Under the pieces are notes generated by a model. The model made no database searches. It was given only the letters and a program-made list of their open reading frames with translations, and was not told the DNA's origin. Positions 61,159-64,000 of a stretch of 64,000 bases of DNA are shown here, piece by piece. Every line of letters starts with the position of its first letter. Position 1 is the stretch's first letter. The translations under genes were made by a program, and so were the position numbers. The stretch is from Stigmatella aurantiaca DW4/3-1. GTDB taxonomy: Bacteria; Myxococcota; Myxococcia; Myxococcales; Myxococcaceae. The stretch covers positions 8,202,893-8,266,892 of the forward strand of contig NC_014623.1 in NCBI RefSeq assembly GCF_000165485.1. Reading direction: 5' to 3'.

Positions 61159-61608
61159 TTGAACAACGCGAACGCGAAGTGGGTGTCCCTGGTCGGCCGT
61201 GTGCTGCTCGGTGTGCTGTTCGTCCTCAGTGGGTTCGGCAAGCTGGGCAACTGGGAGCCCACGGTGGCGCTCATGACGAGCCAGGGCCTGCCCCTGGCGA
61301 ACCTGCTCCTGGCGGGGGCCGCGGCGTCGGAGTTGGCCGGTGGTCTGTCGCTGCTGCTGGGCTACAGGACGCGATGGGGCGCCCTGCTGCTGGCGGCCCT
61401 GCTGGTGCCCATCTCGCTCACCATGCACGCCTTCTGGACGCAAACGGGAGAGGCCCACCAGATGCACCTCATCCACTTCCTCAAGAACCTGAGCATCATC
61501 GGGGGTCTGCTCGCCCAGTCGATCGCGGGGCCCGGCGCCCTGAGCCTGGATGCCCGGCGGGAGCAGCGGCACCCGGCGACCGCTTCGCCCCTTCCCCAGC
61601 ACGCCTGA
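61159..61608 (+). CDS. DoxX-family membrane protein
   Basis: The 149-residue protein has four membrane helices (LVGRVLLGVLFVLSGFGKLG, LLLAGAAASELAGGLSLLLG, ALLLAALLVPISLTMHAFW and FLKNLSIIGGLLAQSI). The DoxX signature SGFGKL is in the first. DoxX proteins are linked to thiol and sulfur stress. The start is TTG with AAGGAGAG upstream. The charged C-terminus is unrelated. Confidence 0.88.
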   Translation: MNNANAKWVSLVGRVLLGVLFVLSGFGKLGNWEPTVALMTSQGLPLANLLLAGAAASELAGGLSLLLGYRTRWGALLLAALLVPISLTMHAFWTQTGEAHQMHLIHFLKNLSIIGGLLAQSIAGPGALSLDARREQRHPATASPLPQHA

Positions 61609-61801
61609 GCCCCGGCCCCGGCGAGCGCTTCATCCACTGCTGAGCAAAGCGGACCCGGCTTTGTTCTCCAGGGAAAGAACCGCCCCCTTCCCCCGTGGCC
61701 TGTGCGGGGGGCGCTCCCTACATGAGGAAGCGATTCGTGGCCGCTTCCCTCTTCGTGGCGACTTGAGCGCGGCGGCGTGGCGGCGTGGGTTGGGAGGCGG
61801 C

Positions 61802-63001
61802 ATGCGGCGGGTGAGGCATCACAACGGGCAACGGTCCTTCTGGTACTTGGCCTCCATGGGCAGCGCGGTGGCCCTGCTGACGCTGGTGGGGTGTGGCAAG
61901 AAGGACGCAGCCGCTCAAGGCGGACCGGATGGAGGCAGCGCGCAGGCCAAACCCGTGCCGGTGGAAGTGGTCAAGCTGCAACCCGGCCCGATGCGCGATA
62001 CCCAGGACTACCTCGGCACGCTCATCTCCCGCACCAGCGTCACCGTGTATCCCCAGGCGACCGGCTACGTGCAGAGCATCGACGTCAAGCCCGGCCAGCG
62101 CGTGGAGGCGGGGCAAATCTTGATCCAGGTCGACCCGCGCGAGGGCCGGGCCCTGCTCGAGAGCGTCCAGGCCCAGCGCGCCTCGGCCCAGGCCAACCTG
62201 GATCTGGCCCAGCGAAGCCTCCAGCGCAGCGAGCAGCTCGTGCGCGAAGGGCTCATGAGCCGTCAGGAATATGATCAGTCGGTGGCGCAGGCCAAGGCGG
62301 CCGAGGCGAGTGCCCGCGCCGCCTCGGCCCAGCTCACCGCCCAGGCGGTGCAGTTGGGCTTCACCCACGTGAAGGCCCCCTTCGATGGCATCGTGGGGGA
62401 CATCCCGGTGAAGGTGGGAGACTTCATCTCTCCGCAGACCGTGGTCACCAGCGTGGACCAGAGCCAGGCGCTGGAAGTGTCCGTGGCGTTGCCCGCGCAA
62501 CGGGTCACGTCGGTGCGCGTGGGAGAGACCAGGGTGGAGGTGCTGGGAGACAAGGAGACGCCCGTGGCCTCCGCCACCGTCTTCTTCGTGGCCCCGAACC
62601 CCGATCCGCAAACCCAGTTGGTGGAGATCAAGGCGGCCTTCAAGAACGAGGCGGGACTCCTGGCCGGCCAGCGCGTCCCCGTCCGGGTGGTGTTCGACGT
62701 GCACGACGCGCTGCGGATGCCGGCCTATGCGGTGGCGCGGCAGAGCGGACAGAGCTTCGCCTGGGTGGTGGCCTCGGGGGACGGCGGAACCGTGGCGCAG
62801 CGGCGCCCGGTGACGCTGGGGGACATCTCCGACAACGCCTACGAGGTCCGCGAGGGGCTCAAGTCCGGCGAGCAGGTGGTCGTCACCGGCTTGCAAATCC
62901 TCCAGAACGGCCAAGCCATCGAGCCCAAACCCCACGAGCGCGAGGGCGTTGGTGGGGGCGGAGACGCAGGCGTGGGAAGCGGCACGGACGCAGGACAGTG
63001 A
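61802..63001 (+). CDS. RND efflux periplasmic adaptor (AcrA/MexA-type lipoprotein)
   Basis: The 399-residue protein has a lipoprotein signal (ALLTLVGC, Cys31). A split lipoyl domain follows (TVYPQATGYVQSIDVKPGQR and FTHVKAPFDGIVGDIPVKVG), then a short alpha-hairpin (about 120-180), a beta-barrel and a membrane-proximal domain. It links the RND pump encoded 9 nt downstream to an outer-membrane channel. ATG 61802 has GGGAGG upstream. The 190-nt gap before it holds no clear promoter. Confidence 0.9.
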   Translation: MRRVRHHNGQRSFWYLASMGSAVALLTLVGCGKKDAAAQGGPDGGSAQAKPVPVEVVKLQPGPMRDTQDYLGTLISRTSVTVYPQATGYVQSIDVKPGQRVEAGQILIQVDPREGRALLESVQAQRASAQANLDLAQRSLQRSEQLVREGLMSRQEYDQSVAQAKAAEASARAASAQLTAQAVQLGFTHVKAPFDGIVGDIPVKVGDFISPQTVVTSVDQSQALEVSVALPAQRVTSVRVGETRVEVLGDKETPVASATVFFVAPNPDPQTQLVEIKAAFKNEAGLLAGQRVPVRVVFDVHDALRMPAYAVARQSGQSFAWVVASGDGGTVAQRRPVTLGDISDNAYEVREGLKSGEQVVVTGLQILQNGQAIEPKPHEREGVGGGGDAGVGSGTDAGQ

Positions 63002-63010
63002 GGGCTCGGC

Positions 63011-64000
63011 ATGTTCACGGACTTCTTCATCCGCAGGCCTGTCTTCGCCACCGTCCTGTCCATCATCATCGTCCTGGTTGGCGCCATCTCCATTCCTTCG
63101 TTGCCCGTGGCCCAGTACCCGGACCTGGCCCTGCCGCAGGTGACCGTGCAGGCCACCTACCTGGGCGCCTCCGCCGAGGTGGTGGAGAGCGCGGTGACCA
63201 CCGTGCTGGAGCGCGAGCTCAACGGCCTGGAGGGCATGCGCTACATCTCCTCCAGCAGCACCAATGACGGGACCAGTCAGATCACCCTCACCTTCGATCC
63301 CAGCCGCGATGTGGACCTGGCGGCGGTGGACGTGCAGAACCGGGTGTCCACGGCCTCGGCGCGCCTGCCGGCCGAGGTGAATGCCGTGGGCCTCACCATC
63401 AACAAGGCGCAGACGCAGTTGCTGATGACGTTCGGCCTCTTTGACCCGGAGGGGCGCTACGAGCGCGAGTTCCTGAGCAACTACGCGGACGTCTACATCC
63501 GCGACGCGCTGCGGCGGGTGCCCGGGGTGGGCGATGTCCGCATCTTCGGCGAGCGGCGCTTCGCCATGCGGCTGTGGCTGGATCCGTCGAGGCTGGCGGC
63601 CCGGAGCCTCACGGCCCAGGATGTGGTGACGGCGCTGCGGGAGCAGAACTTCCAGGTCGCCGCGGGCCAGGTGGGCCAGCCCCCCTCGCCTCCGGACCAG
63701 TCGTACCAGCTGAGCGTGCGGGTCCAGGGACGGCTGAGCGAGCCCTCCGAGTTCGGCAACCTCATCATCCAGCGTGGCGCCACGGGCGAGCTGGTCCGGC
63801 TCAAGGACGTGGGGAGCGCGGAGCTGGGGGCGGAGAACTACGGGCAGCTCCTGCGCTTCAACGGCCGGGACGCGGTGGGCCTGGGCATCTTCCAGCTCCC
63901 CGATGCGAACGCCCTGGACGTGCGGGACGGGGTGGTGAAGGAGCTGGACCGGCTCAAGGCGCGCTTTCCTCCCGGCATGACGTACGAGCTGGCCACGGAC
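63011..64000 (+). CDS. RND efflux pump (HAE1/AcrB type), 3' end cut
   Basis: The first 330 codons are in the window. They begin MFTDFFIRRPVFATVLSIII, the typical AcrB N-terminus and first membrane helix. The porter region follows with PDLALPQVTVQATYLGASAE, then VDLAAVDVQNRVSTASARLP and RRVPGVGDVRIFGERRFAMR. The pump should expel drugs or other amphiphiles with the adaptor encoded directly upstream. Confidence 0.92.
   Translation, partial: MFTDFFIRRPVFATVLSIIIVLVGAISIPSLPVAQYPDLALPQVTVQATYLGASAEVVESAVTTVLERELNGLEGMRYISSSSTNDGTSQITLTFDPSRDVDLAAVDVQNRVSTASARLPAEVNAVGLTINKAQTQLLMTFGLFDPEGRYEREFLSNYADVYIRDALRRVPGVGDVRIFGERRFAMRLWLDPSRLAARSLTAQDVVTALREQNFQVAAGQVGQPPSPPDQSYQLSVRVQGRLSEPSEFGNLIIQRGATGELVRLKDVGSAELGAENYGQLLRFNGRDAVGLGIFQLPDANALDVRDGVVKELDRLKARFPPGMTYELATD

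Noticed and set aside
61721-61765. Short frame MRKRFVAASLFVAT before the RND adaptor
   Set aside because: It looks like the start of a signal peptide but has no ribosome site and stops after 14 codons; likely chance.

Overview
The window is very GC-rich, densely coded DNA from a myxobacterium (Myxococcota). Cystobacterineae such as Stigmatella, Cystobacter or Archangium fit best, but no species can be fixed from sequence alone. The evidence is a DUF2378 protein, a DUSAM-domain protein, three membrane-tethered Hanks-type Ser/Thr kinases, a Frz/Che-like operon with fused receiver domains, many lipoproteins, and strong G/C third-position bias in every gene. Both window edges cut genes: a flavin reductase at the left and an RND pump at the right. 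No tRNA, rRNA or CRISPR array was seen.

Region 1 (1-9.8 kb) is mostly housekeeping: reductase fragment, Methyltransf_32 methyltransferase, Nfu-type Fe-S protein, DUF2378, a FemX/GNAT-like acyltransferase directly before clpS-clpA, a citrate-synthase-like protein with an N-terminal helix-turn-helix, a cupin, and RsgA. Region 2 (9.9-18 kb, minus strand) is a complete chemosensory operon in the order response regulator, CheY-CheW fusion, CheR, CheW, CheA-REC, CheB, MCP. Most junctions overlap by 4 nt. It may end in a 21-residue microprotein. Region 3 (18-28.3 kb) holds fabI, divergent sucAB, a cold-shock gene with a strong terminator, a secreted S9 peptidase, an HExxH lipoprotein and a UPF0489 protein.

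Region 4 (28.3-33.4 kb) is a decayed accessory island. A kinase and a DUSAM protein sit downstream of ruined lipoprotein/Cys-rich genes, cut by an IS3 fragment and by an intact IS66-family element (15-bp identical ends, 8-bp target duplication). One ruined gene carries a JAMM-like HSHP motif. Region 5 (33.6-48.3 kb) has an aldo/keto reductase, a MarR-EmrA-EmrB efflux operon, a LysM/GH19 chitinase, an F420-type dehydrogenase, PBP2, an unusual SDR without its catalytic Tyr, a HAD lipoprotein, a Kelch protein and an Omp85-type barrel.

Region 6 (48.4-64 kb) has a receiver protein, a BtuF-like binding protein, a DUF1501 pseudogene and a translationally coupled three-gene operon: PEGA-tailed Ser/Thr kinase, TPR-fused TonB-dependent receptor, lipoprotein. 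Then come a second receiver with a clear sigma70 promoter, mtgA, pirin, a third kinase that is a paralogue of the one in region 4 and shares its Cys-rich exterior tail, UPF0178, a divergent HxlR/DoxX pair with palindromic operators, and an RND efflux pair. The most original signals are the kinase-TonB receptor operon, the shared Cys-rich kinase tail, and the decayed JAMM/Cys-rich lipoprotein island.
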